From Acidobacteriota bacterium (GTDB lineage Bacteria; Acidobacteriota; Terriglobia; Terriglobales; Acidobacteriaceae): a stretch of 5,701 bases of DNA. The position numbers and the translations under genes were made by a program. Location of the stretch: assembly GCA_019247235.1 (NCBI GenBank), contig JAFAPG010000105.1:1-5701 (forward strand), read 5' to 3'. The notes under the pieces are model-generated. The model was not told the origin of the DNA. It searched no databases and was given only the letters and a program-made list of their open reading frames with translations. Positions 1 through 5,701 of the stretch are shown piece by piece. Each line of letters opens with the position of its first letter. Within the stretch, counting starts at the first letter, position 1.

Positions 1-305
1 CTCACATCGGGTAAGCTGTTTCGTCGCGTGCACAAGATGGGAAGGCGCGGGGAGAGCGCCTTACGGAAAAGGCCATATGGCATGTGGTGCGGGAATATGC
101 CGCAAGAGCTGGGATCGACAAACTGGCACCCCATGACCTACGCAGGACTTGTGCTCGGCTTTGCCACGCGGTCGGAGGTGAACTGGAACAAATCCAGTTT
201 CTGCTTGGGCACGTCTCGACACAAACAACGGAGCGATATCTTGGCTGCAAGCAGCGCATCCAAGGTGCCGTCAACGACAGAATCGGAATAGAGCCCCCGG
301 GCTGA
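1..305 (+). pseudogene. Tyrosine recombinase (phage-type integrase), C-terminal end, frameshifted and cut by the window edge
   Basis: This is the C-terminal catalytic part of a tyrosine site-specific recombinase, an enzyme that cuts and rejoins DNA through a tyrosine-phosphate intermediate. In the frame ending at the TGA at 303-305, the sequence shows HDLRRTCA (His at 132-134, first Arg at 141-143), then LLGH and TTERYLG with the nucleophile tyrosine at 237-239. These are the H-x-x-R, H and Y elements of the family active site. The start of the window reads in a different frame (LTSGKLFRRVHKMGRR, bases 1-48). Adding one T between 48 and 49 joins the two frames into GRRWGERLTEKAIWHVV, which fits the family, so a one-base deletion is inferred. 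The N-terminal part lies outside the window. A GTG at 84 opens the downstream frame but would make only 73 residues without a full catalytic domain. The gene is either a decayed integrase or a sequencing error; family assignment is firm, loss of function less so. Confidence 0.85.
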
Positions 306-319
306 GCGAGTCGGTCTGT

Positions 320-341
320 GTCCGCTTTGCGGACGATCCGC
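320..341. other. Two mutually exclusive short hairpins after the integrase stop
   Basis: The segment GTCCGC (320-325) can pair with GCGGAC (329-334) around a TTT loop. The same middle segment can instead pair with TCCGC (337-341) around a CGA loop, and that second stem can be extended to 326-344 with one G-T pair. The two structures cannot form together. No T-run follows directly (the next Ts are at 354-358), so this is not a standard intrinsic terminator. It may be a weak terminator for the integrase or chance; no function is assigned. Confidence 0.3.
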
Positions 342-410
342 GAACTGGCATCCGTTTTTGAAGACTCTGGACACATATCGGCAGTGTTGTCGAAGATCTT
401 CTCAATTTTC

Positions 411-427
411 CTGTGGTAATACCACAT
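411..427. promoter_or_regulatory. Palindromic operator 1 upstream of the first PadR gene
   Basis: CTGTGGTAATACCACAT contains a perfect palindrome at 412-426, with 7-bp arms TGTGGTA and TACCACA around a single central A. It lies 43 bases before the ATG of the first PadR gene and resembles a second palindrome 33 bp further on. PadR proteins are dimers that bind such dyad sites and commonly repress their own operon, so this is the likely binding site of the adjacent PadR. The palindrome is seen directly; the binding partner is inferred. Confidence 0.65.
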
Positions 428-443
428 TGGATATGAGATATTG

Positions 444-460
444 CTGTGGCATAACCACAG
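444..460. promoter_or_regulatory. Palindromic operator 2 upstream of the first PadR gene
   Basis: CTGTGGCATAACCACAG has 6-bp arms CTGTGG and CCACAG around a 5-base centre. It matches operator 1 at 13 of 17 positions, and the two centres are 33 bp apart (about three helical turns), so two repressor dimers could sit on the same face of the DNA. It ends directly before the AAGGG ribosome-binding site of the first PadR gene (461-465). No convincing -35/-10 pair was found around the two sites, although TTGGAT (427-432) and CATAAC (450-455) are 17 bases apart and could be a weak promoter overlapped by this operator. Confidence 0.6.
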
Positions 461-469
461 AAGGGCGAG

Positions 470-823
470 ATGGGTCAATCGAAACTCGACCTTTTGCAGG
501 GCACGCTAGATGTGATGGTCCTGCAAACGCTGGAGGTTTTGGGTCCGCTACATGGTTATGGCATTGCGCGCCGTATTGAACAGGTGAGCGGGGATCACGT
601 CCTGTTGAACCAGGGGACGATTTACGCATCGTTAGTGCGATTGCAGCAACGCGGATGGATCGCCGCCAAATGGGGTACTTCTGAGAACAACCGCAAGGCA
701 AAGTTCTACTCGATCACAAAGCTCGGTCAAAAGCAATTAGTGAAGGACACTGCGCATTGGCAGCGGCTGGTAGGAGTGATGGGGCGAGTTCTCGCCATGC
801 ATGGCGAAGGAGGTGAGCGATGA
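470..823 (+). CDS. PadR family transcriptional regulator (module 1)
   Basis: A 117-residue cytoplasmic winged-helix DNA-binding protein of the PadR family, of the short type that has one C-terminal helix for dimer formation. Visible family features are LLQGTLDVMVLQTL (8-21), GPLHGYGIARRIEQ (25-38), the recognition-helix region LNQGTIYASLVRLQQRGWI (46-64) and the wing KFYSITKLGQKQL (78-90), followed by a helix ending in VMGRVLAM. The usual LYPAL of the recognition helix is IYASL here, which may fit its own operator sequence. ATG 470 was chosen because the conserved N-terminus begins there and AAGGG (461-465) precedes it. Two palindromes lie directly upstream and suggest autorepression. The stop overlaps the start of the permease gene as ATGA, so the two are probably translationally coupled. 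PadR genes paired with ADOP permeases are typical of acidobacteria. The inducer is unknown. Confidence 0.93.
   Translation: MGQSKLDLLQGTLDVMVLQTLEVLGPLHGYGIARRIEQVSGDHVLLNQGTIYASLVRLQQRGWIAAKWGTSENNRKAKFYSITKLGQKQLVKDTAHWQRLVGVMGRVLAMHGEGGER
807..816 (+). promoter_or_regulatory. Strong ribosome-binding site for the module 1 permease
   Basis: AAGGAGGTGA, inside the end of the PadR coding region, is fully complementary to the anti-Shine-Dalgarno end of 16S rRNA. Its GGAGG core lies 6 bases before the ATG at 820, which fixes that start. Together with the ATGA overlap it suggests efficient, coupled translation of the permease. Confidence 0.85.
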
Positions 824-3489
824 GTTATTCCCTCCGCGAGGCAGTCAACCGAGTTCTCTCCTTCTTCCGTAGCGAACAGCTGGATCGCGAAGTCAATGAA
901 GAAATGGCTTCTCATCTCGAAATGGCCGTGGAAGAAAATCTCCGGCGTGGTCTGTCTGCGGAAGAAGCCCGGCGTCAGGCACTTGTCCGATTTGGCGGAG
1001 TACAGCAGGCACTTGAGCAGCACCGCGAATCACGCACCCTGCCGTGGGTCGATGTCCTACGGCAAGATCTGCGCTTCGGCCTGCGCATGTTGCGGCGCGA
1101 CTTGGAGTTCACGGTAGTGGCCGTCCTGATCCTTGCGATCGGTATTGGGGCAAACATTGCCGTCTTCAGTGTGGTGAATACCATTTTGCTGCGACCTTTA
1201 CCGTTTCGCGATGCGCAGCAGCTTGTGCGCATCGTCGAGAAGGATGCTCAAGGTGGCGAATCCGGCAAGACTTATACCGCGGATGCAACGCAGGACTTCC
1301 AGCAGCAGAACCGTTCCTTTCAATCGGTCAGCGGCTATTTCGCCTTCACCGGACCCAACAATTTCAAGCTCTCCGGGAACGGCCAGCCAACGCCGGCTAC
1401 GGGCATGCTTGTTGCGCAGGGGTTCTTTGAAACACTGGCAGTCGAGCCTGCACTCGGGCGCATGTTCCGGCCGGGGGAATTTGTCCATCACGCACAGCCC
1501 GCTGCATTGTTAAGTTATCCGTACTGGAAACGTCAGTTCAGTGGCGATCGCAGCATTATTGGGCGAACGGTTGACCTGAGCGATAAGGTCGACCTGAACA
1601 ATGGTTCCGTCACTGTTGTGGGTGTGTTGCCGGAGACATTCGACTTCGGCGCGGTCTTTTCGCTGGGAGCTAAGGTCGATCTCTTCGTTCCATACATCAT
1701 GGATGATTTTCGTGAGGACGGAAACGATCTGGCATTAGTCGCACGGCTGAAACCGGGAGTGAGCATGGGACAAGCGCAGAGCGAGACAGACCTGCTCTTT
1801 CCGCAGTTTTATGCCGTTCACAAGCATCCTGAATATGGAAGACCCTACACCGGCCAGCTTACTGGGCTCAAGGAGTATGTCAGCGGCAAACTGCGGCGGT
1901 CACTTATCGTGCTGTGGTGCGCCGTTGGGTTGATCCTGCTGATTGTTTGCGTGAACCTCTCGAATCTTCTGCTGGCGCGGGCCTCAGCACGCGGTAAAGA
2001 ATTTGCGATGCGCAGAGCACTGGGAGCAGGACGCAGTCGGCTCGTGCGTCAATTGCTAACGGAGAGCTTGGTCTTGGCAACGGTCGGGGCAGTGCTAGGG
2101 CTGGGGCTTGCTTACGTCCTGCTTTCGTATCTCGCCCATCAGGGGTCGATTTCGCTGCCGCTGCTCGCCATGGTGCGCGTGGATGGGATGGTACTGGAAT
2201 GGACGCTGCTGATCGCAATCGGAGCCGCAGTTCTGTTCGGATTAGCACCGGGCCTCCGCATGTCGACCGGAAATCTGCAGGAAGTACTGAAGGACGGCGG
2301 GCCCGGATTGAGCGACAGCAGAGAACATGACCGCATGCGCTCGACACTGGTCATAACGGAAATGGCCGTGGCGTGTGTACTGCTGGTCGGAGCTGGCTTG
2401 CTGCTGCGGAGCTTTCTACGCGTCTTGGACATCGACCTGGGCTTCGAGCCAAGTCACGCAGCCGCCATCAGTGTGGACTATGACGATGGCGGAAACGCGG
2501 CTAAACGGGCAGCAATCTGGCAGGAAGTCACGAGCCGAAGTCTGATGATTCCGGGAGTTGAGTCGGCTGGCATATCTGACAATTTGCCGATGAGCCGCAA
2601 CCGGAGTTGGGGAATTGCGGCAAAGGGCGAGCAAAAGGGTGATGCCCTCAATAACCTTCCGGTGTTCGTTTACATTGTTTCCCCCGGTTATCTGAAGGCG
2701 ATGGGAATGCGCCTGATTGAGGGCCGCGATGTCAGCTGGGATGACATTTCGAACAATCGCGCCGTGGTGGTCATCAACCAGACGGTCGCGCGGAAAGTGT
2801 GGCCGGGGCAGAATCCGATTGGCCGAACAGTCGTAGCGGGCGGAGCGGACGCCGAGGTCATCGGGGTGATTGCCGATGTGCGCGAAACGGGTGCAGAAGA
2901 CAACCCTGGAGCGCAAATGTACCTCCCCGCCACGAAACAGTTTGGTCCGGAGGGTTCTTATTTGGTTGTGCGTTCAAAGTTGCCTCCCGCGACATTGGCC
3001 ATGAGCGTGATGCGCACTCTACGCGACATCAACCCCGGGCAGTCAATGACGGAATTCCAGCCGGTTCAGACGCTGGTAGACCATGCGACCTCTCCGAGAC
3101 GTTTTTTTGTTCTGCTGGTCGGAACCTTTGCATGTCTTGGACTCCTTCTGGCTGCGCTGGGAATTTATGGTGTGATTTCCTACTCCGTTACCCGGCAGAC
3201 GCAGGAAATCGGCATCCGCATGGCTCTTGGTGCGACTCCGTGGTGGGTGCAATTCGATGTCATCTGGAAAACGTTGCAACTCGCGCTGATTGGCATTGCA
3301 GTTGGAATCATTGCTTCTCTGGGGTTGGCGCGCCTCATTGCGTCTCTTCTCTTCCAGACGGCTCCAAGCGATCCGCTGACGTTTGCTGGGATGATGGCTC
3401 TATTGGGGATGGTCGCGCTGCTGGCGGGGTATGTCCCGGCACGAAAGGCTTCAAAGATCGACCCTATGATCGCCCTGCGCACGAACTGA
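820..3489 (+). CDS. ADOP family permease (MacB/FtsX-like, acidobacterial duplicated orphan permease), complete
   Basis: An 889-residue inner-membrane protein with two fused copies of the MacB/FtsX permease fold. Residues 1-80 are a charged, probably cytoplasmic prefix domain (E24, H32-L33, EEARRQAL, FGGVQQ at 58-63). TM1 is about 97-120, followed by RPLPF (125-129) and a first MacB-like extracytoplasmic core (GRMF from 213, LLSYPYW 230-236, VVGVLP 266-271). The first FtsX block has TM2 (about 362-384), the coupling-type loop RRALGAG (398-404), TM3 (416-438) and TM4 (461-480). TM5 (509-531) opens the second half, with a second core (N653, PIGR 666-669, EVIGV 679-683) and a second FtsX block: TM6 (763-788), EIGIRMALGA (796-805), TM7 (819-843), TM8 (855-873) and the terminal DPMIALR motif. 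Length and layout are typical of ADOPs. No ATPase gene adjoins, so the energy source and substrate are unknown; related MacB proteins export drugs, peptides or lipoproteins. It is co-transcribed with the upstream PadR by overlap. Confidence 0.93.
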   Translation: MSYSLREAVNRVLSFFRSEQLDREVNEEMASHLEMAVEENLRRGLSAEEARRQALVRFGGVQQALEQHRESRTLPWVDVLRQDLRFGLRMLRRDLEFTVVAVLILAIGIGANIAVFSVVNTILLRPLPFRDAQQLVRIVEKDAQGGESGKTYTADATQDFQQQNRSFQSVSGYFAFTGPNNFKLSGNGQPTPATGMLVAQGFFETLAVEPALGRMFRPGEFVHHAQPAALLSYPYWKRQFSGDRSIIGRTVDLSDKVDLNNGSVTVVGVLPETFDFGAVFSLGAKVDLFVPYIMDDFREDGNDLALVARLKPGVSMGQAQSETDLLFPQFYAVHKHPEYGRPYTGQLTGLKEYVSGKLRRSLIVLWCAVGLILLIVCVNLSNLLLARASARGKEFAMRRALGAGRSRLVRQLLTESLVLATVGAVLGLGLAYVLLSYLAHQGSISLPLLAMVRVDGMVLEWTLLIAIGAAVLFGLAPGLRMSTGNLQEVLKDGGPGLSDSREHDRMRSTLVITEMAVACVLLVGAGLLLRSFLRVLDIDLGFEPSHAAAISVDYDDGGNAAKRAAIWQEVTSRSLMIPGVESAGISDNLPMSRNRSWGIAAKGEQKGDALNNLPVFVYIVSPGYLKAMGMRLIEGRDVSWDDISNNRAVVVINQTVARKVWPGQNPIGRTVVAGGADAEVIGVIADVRETGAEDNPGAQMYLPATKQFGPEGSYLVVRSKLPPATLAMSVMRTLRDINPGQSMTEFQPVQTLVDHATSPRRFFVLLVGTFACLGLLLAALGIYGVISYSVTRQTQEIGIRMALGATPWWVQFDVIWKTLQLALIGIAVGIIASLGLARLIASLLFQTAPSDPLTFAGMMALLGMVALLAGYVPARKASKIDPMIALRTN

Positions 3490-4158
3490 AGGCAAAGGCA
3501 ATTCTCTGCGGGCCAAATCGAGAAAGTCTGACCGATTCAAGCGATTTCGTGCAGACACTCTTTCACGTCTGAATGACGCTAGTGCTTTTTCGGACACGAC
3601 GCCAGAACGATAGCTGAGGATGAGTGAAGGGTGTGGGCCGTCGCGTTCGAAAAAGCCGTCAGAAGCAAGCCGCTGGCGCGGCGGACGCGGGAGTTATGCA
3701 AATTGAATGACGGTAAGTGAACTGGGGGCCCTTCACGGCAAAGGAATTCCAGCGCTCGATGTCACAATTGATTAAGTCTGTCTCGCGATTGCTAAAAAAA
3801 TCTTACGTCTCTGCCAGAGTGCTGACATATTCATACGCAACACCATGGGTGGTCCAGCTTCCGGATGGCCGACAATTTGCTCAGAACCGGAAGCATCGGT
3901 CGGGAGTGTCTCCTCACATAAGTACATCGCCCTGATATTGCCGAGGAAGAATGGAAAAGCTAGTTTCCGAAAGCCGACTAGACGACAAATCGTTACGATC
4001 CTCTGAACTGCCTTTGTCATCCACATACGTTCCAGGACCAAACCGGAGACCATGTGGATACGCGAGAGGCTGATTTCAATTGTCGTGTGGTTCCGAAGGC
4101 CCCCGACAGCCGACATCTCCGGGGTCTTCCTCGACGGGTTATTTCGCATGAAGTCCAC
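3490..4158. other. Long intergenic region without a convincing gene
   Basis: About 670 bases separate the first permease stop from the second module's promoter. Short open frames occur on both strands (for example 3717-3935 on + and 3772-4275 on -), but none shows a recognisable domain, a good ribosome-binding site or family-like composition, and the minus-strand frame overlaps the second PadR start. No standard stem-plus-T-run terminator was found after 3489. The region holds one imperfect inverted-repeat element (3574-3661). It could be decayed sequence left after duplication or insertion. Confidence 0.6.
3574..3661. repeat. 88-base imperfect inverted-repeat element (MITE-like or structured RNA)
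   Basis: The left arm (3574-3601) starts TGACG and contains GCTTTTTCGGACACGACG at 3584-3601. The right arm (3639-3661) is CGTCGCGTTCGAAAAAGC followed by CGTCA. The inner arms pair over 18 positions with one mismatch and one G-T pair. The outer TGACG/CGTCA adds 5 pairs after a 5-base bulge (CTAGT) on the left side only. The loop is 37 bases. The element is flanked by GAA on both sides (3571-3573 and 3662-3664), which could be a 3-bp target duplication. There is no T-run after the stem, so it is not a typical terminator. The inverted repeat is seen directly; its nature is inferred. Confidence 0.5.
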
Positions 4159-4186
4159 TTGACAAGCAAGTGAAGCGTAGTAGTCT
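4159..4186 (+). promoter_or_regulatory. Sigma70-type promoter of module 2
   Basis: TTGACA (4159-4164) is a perfect consensus -35 box. Sixteen bases later TAGTCT (4181-4186) keeps the three most important -10 positions (first T, second A, last T). This would start transcription near 4193, about 15 bases before the PadR ATG. The -10 box lies inside the palindrome at 4179-4204, so a bound repressor would block RNA polymerase. Confidence 0.7.
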
Positions 4187-4204
4187 CTCTTTAGAGAGAC
4201 CACT
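4179..4204. promoter_or_regulatory. Palindromic operator of module 2 over the -10 box and start site
   Basis: GTCTCTCT (4183-4190) and AGAGAGAC (4193-4200) form a perfect 8-bp dyad around a central TT. After one mismatched pair (4182/4201) the dyad continues for three more pairs (AGT at 4179-4181 with ACT at 4202-4204), giving 26 bp in all. It overlaps the -10 box and the predicted transcription start and ends 4 bases before the PadR ATG. This is the expected place for autorepression by the PadR encoded next to it. The sequence is unlike the TGTGG-type operators of module 1. Confidence 0.7.
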
Positions 4205-4207
4205 TGG

Positions 4208-4555
4208 ATGCCTAATAAAGAAAAAGAATCAATCCAGCTGCTGCAGGGGACACTTGATCTCATCGTTTTGCGCACACTCGTGACGATGGGCCCACAACAC
4301 GCTTATCAAATTGCCACGCGTCTCCAGCAGATCTCCGATCAGCTGCTCAACCTCAACCAGGGCACTCTCTATCCAGCATTAGTCCGGCTGGAGCAGTACG
4401 GGTGGATTAAGGGAGCCTGGGGAAGGACCGAGAGCAACCGGGAAGCCAAATACTACGAAATCACCAAGGCGGGACAGAAAGCCTTAGGGGAGGAGACAAA
4501 AACGTGGAGAAGAATGTCGGCTCTGGTGGAACGGCTCTTGCTTGAGGAGTCTTAG
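4208..4555 (+). CDS. PadR family transcriptional regulator (module 2)
   Basis: A 115-residue winged-helix repressor, paralogous to the PadR of module 1 and of similar length. It shows LLQGTLDLIVLRTL (11-24), GPQHAYQIATRLQQ (28-41), the recognition-helix region LNQGTLYPALVRLEQYGWI (49-67, the usual family form), the AWGRTESNREAKYYEITKAG wing region (70-89) and a short C-terminal helix ending near W102 to L112 for dimer contact. ATG 4208 fits the family N-terminus and follows the palindrome; the upstream Shine-Dalgarno is weak (AGAGAG at 4193-4198), so translation may start on a short leader. It is followed after only 2 bases by the second permease gene, so the two form an operon. Its role is inferred to be repression of this operon through the 4179-4204 palindrome; the signal that releases it is unknown. 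Confidence 0.93.
   Translation: MPNKEKESIQLLQGTLDLIVLRTLVTMGPQHAYQIATRLQQISDQLLNLNQGTLYPALVRLEQYGWIKGAWGRTESNREAKYYEITKAGQKALGEETKTWRRMSALVERLLLEES
4544..4549 (+). promoter_or_regulatory. Ribosome-binding site for the module 2 permease
   Basis: GAGGAG lies inside the last codons of the second PadR gene, 8 bases before ATG 4558, and supports that start for the open-ended permease frame. It is weaker than the matching site of module 1. Confidence 0.75.
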
Positions 4556-4557
4556 CC

Positions 4558-5701
4558 ATGAAGCACCTGAGACGCATCTTTCTAAGGTTTTATCTGCTTT
4601 TCACCGACACCAAAGTCGAGGCGGACCTGGCAAGAGAAATAGCCGCGCATCTAGCATTGATGGAAGACGAATATCTGCGCCAGGGCATGACCCCTGAGGA
4701 TGCACGACGGGCGGCCAGAATCGCCTACGGAGGTGTCGAGCAGGCGAAGCAACTGCATCGCGATGAGCGAGCGTTTCAAGGGTTGGGCCAGATTCTGCAA
4801 GACACTCGATATACCTTCCGCCAACTGCGTAAGTCTCCCGGATTTACAGTGACGGCCACCGTGATGCTGGCGTTGGGTATCGGAGCGACGACGGCGATTT
4901 TTTCCATCGTCGAGGGAGTACTGCTGCGTCCGCTGCCGTTCCCCGACCCAGATCGTCTGGTTATCCTGGGAGATGTGCTTGAAGGCTCGCATTGCGCGTC
5001 TTGCGCTCAGTCCAGCGTAACCGCTCCCGACGTCCGCAATTACATGCGTGACACGCAAAGCTTTAGCCACCTGGGTGGTTATCGGGGAAGATTGTTTGAA
5101 CTATCCGGCACGGGCGATCCGGCGGCGGTGAATGCGACGCGTATGAGCGGCGAGGTCTTTGCCGCGCTCGGAGTGCCACCGCTGCTGGGGCGCACGTTCA
5201 CGCAACAGGAAGATGAAGAACAGCAGCAAGTGGCGGTGTTGAGCTATCGCATGTGGCGGAGCCGCTTCCACGGCGATGCGAACGTACTGGGGAGCAAGAT
5301 CATTCTCTATCGCAAGGCTTACACCGTGATCGGCGTGATGCCCCGCGATTTCGAGTTTCCGCTCAATCCTGGGCATGTAAACCAGAGCGAGCTTTGGCTT
5401 CCGCTCAGCCTGCAGCCAGAGGAATTTACGGCGGGCAGCGCGGCGTCGTGGAACTCTCGCATGGTGGGGCGATTAAAGCCCGGCATTACTGTCGAGCAGG
5501 CGCAGAACGATGCGGAGCGAGTGGCCTGGCAAACAATGCGCGACTATCCGGCCTACATGCGCAGCCTGCGTATTCACGCGGTGGTTACGCCGCTGCAGGA
5601 AGATACAGTGGCGCAGGCGCGTCCCCTGGTGCGTACCCTGTTCTTTGCAGTGATCGTTGTTCTGCTGATCGTCTGTGCAAACCTGGCGGGGCTTTTGCTG
5701 G
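4558..5701 (+). CDS. ADOP family permease (MacB/FtsX-like), N-terminal 381 residues, runs off the window
   Basis: The frame is open from ATG 4558 to the window end without a stop. It begins MKHLRRIFLRFYLLF and carries the same prefix domain as the first permease (E27, H31-L32, TPEDARRAARIAYGGVEQ at 45-62). It continues with TM1 (about 96-118, FTVTATVMLALGIGA), RPLPF (124-128) and the MacB-like extracytoplasmic core: GRTF (211-214), VLSYRMW (227-233) and VIGVMP (257-262). TM2 of the first FtsX block begins near 361 and the window ends inside it. The TM1-to-TM2 distance is nearly the same as in the first copy, which indicates an intact, homologous N-terminal half. A HCASC motif (C146, C149) lies in the extracytoplasmic part and is absent from the first copy at this position. 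A full protein would be expected at roughly 800-900 residues. The gene follows its PadR after 2 bases. Substrate and partner ATPase are unknown. Confidence 0.92.
   Translation, partial: MKHLRRIFLRFYLLFTDTKVEADLAREIAAHLALMEDEYLRQGMTPEDARRAARIAYGGVEQAKQLHRDERAFQGLGQILQDTRYTFRQLRKSPGFTVTATVMLALGIGATTAIFSIVEGVLLRPLPFPDPDRLVILGDVLEGSHCASCAQSSVTAPDVRNYMRDTQSFSHLGGYRGRLFELSGTGDPAAVNATRMSGEVFAALGVPPLLGRTFTQQEDEEQQQVAVLSYRMWRSRFHGDANVLGSKIILYRKAYTVIGVMPRDFEFPLNPGHVNQSELWLPLSLQPEEFTAGSAASWNSRMVGRLKPGITVEQAQNDAERVAWQTMRDYPAYMRSLRIHAVVTPLQEDTVAQARPLVRTLFFAVIVVLLIVCANLAGLLL

Noticed and set aside
387..442. Candidate promoter boxes TTGTCG, TATGAG and GATATT before the first PadR gene
   Set aside because: No pair has a good match together with a 16-18 base spacer, so no promoter was called there.
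3548..3571. Hairpin CAGAC/GTCTG after the first permease as a terminator
   Set aside because: The stem is only 5 bp with a 10-base loop and no T-run follows, so it does not meet intrinsic terminator criteria.
3570..3715. 9-bp direct repeat TGAATGACG at 3570-3578 and 3704-3712, possibly flanking an insertion
   Set aside because: About one 9-mer repeat is expected by chance in a region of this length, and the inverted repeat does not end at both copies.
3717..3935. Possible small + strand gene of 72 aa in the intergenic region
   Set aside because: It has no ribosome-binding site, no recognisable domain and no family-like composition, and lies in a region without other coding signs.
4019..4059. 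8-bp inverted repeat ATCCACAT / ATGTGGAT with a 25-base loop
   Set aside because: One such repeat with a short loop is roughly expected by chance here, it lies far from any start codon and no T-run follows.
3772..4275. Possible minus-strand gene of 167 aa
   Set aside because: Its start lies inside the well-supported second PadR gene and covers that gene's promoter and operator; no domain is recognisable.

Overview
The window most likely comes from an acidobacterium (Acidobacteriota, probably class Terriglobia). The main evidence is two tandem copies of a module typical of that phylum: a small PadR-type repressor followed directly by a large MacB/FtsX-like permease of the 'acidobacterial duplicated orphan permease' (ADOP) family. 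Assignment below class is not possible from the sequence alone.

Layout, left to right, all on the + strand. (1) 1-305: the 3' end of a tyrosine recombinase/integrase, cut by the window edge and broken by a one-base deletion near 48/49. (2) 306-469: a short gap with a pair of mutually exclusive hairpins (320-341) and two similar 17-bp palindromes (411-427 and 444-460) just upstream of the first PadR start. (3) 470-3489: module 1, PadR (117 aa) and a complete ADOP permease (889 aa), whose start and stop codons overlap as ATGA. (4) 3490-4207: 718 bases with no convincing gene. It holds an 88-base imperfect inverted-repeat element (3574-3661) and, at its right end, a promoter with a consensus -35 box and a 26-bp palindrome over the -10/start region. 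(5) 4208-5701: module 2, a second PadR (115 aa) and the first 381 codons of a second ADOP permease, which runs off the window end.

The genes read as two independently controlled membrane-protein modules. Each PadR probably represses its own operon by binding the palindrome next to its start codon. The palindromes of the two modules differ in sequence, so the repressors probably do not cross-regulate. No ABC ATPase gene is present, which agrees with the 'orphan' nature of the family; the transported substrate and the energy source cannot be read from this sequence. The integrase remnant suggests the modules sit beside a formerly mobile region. Nothing here amounts to a clearly new system. The items most worth a second look are the paired but divergent operators, the MITE-like inverted repeat, the frameshifted integrase and a CxxC motif in the extracytoplasmic domain of the second permease.
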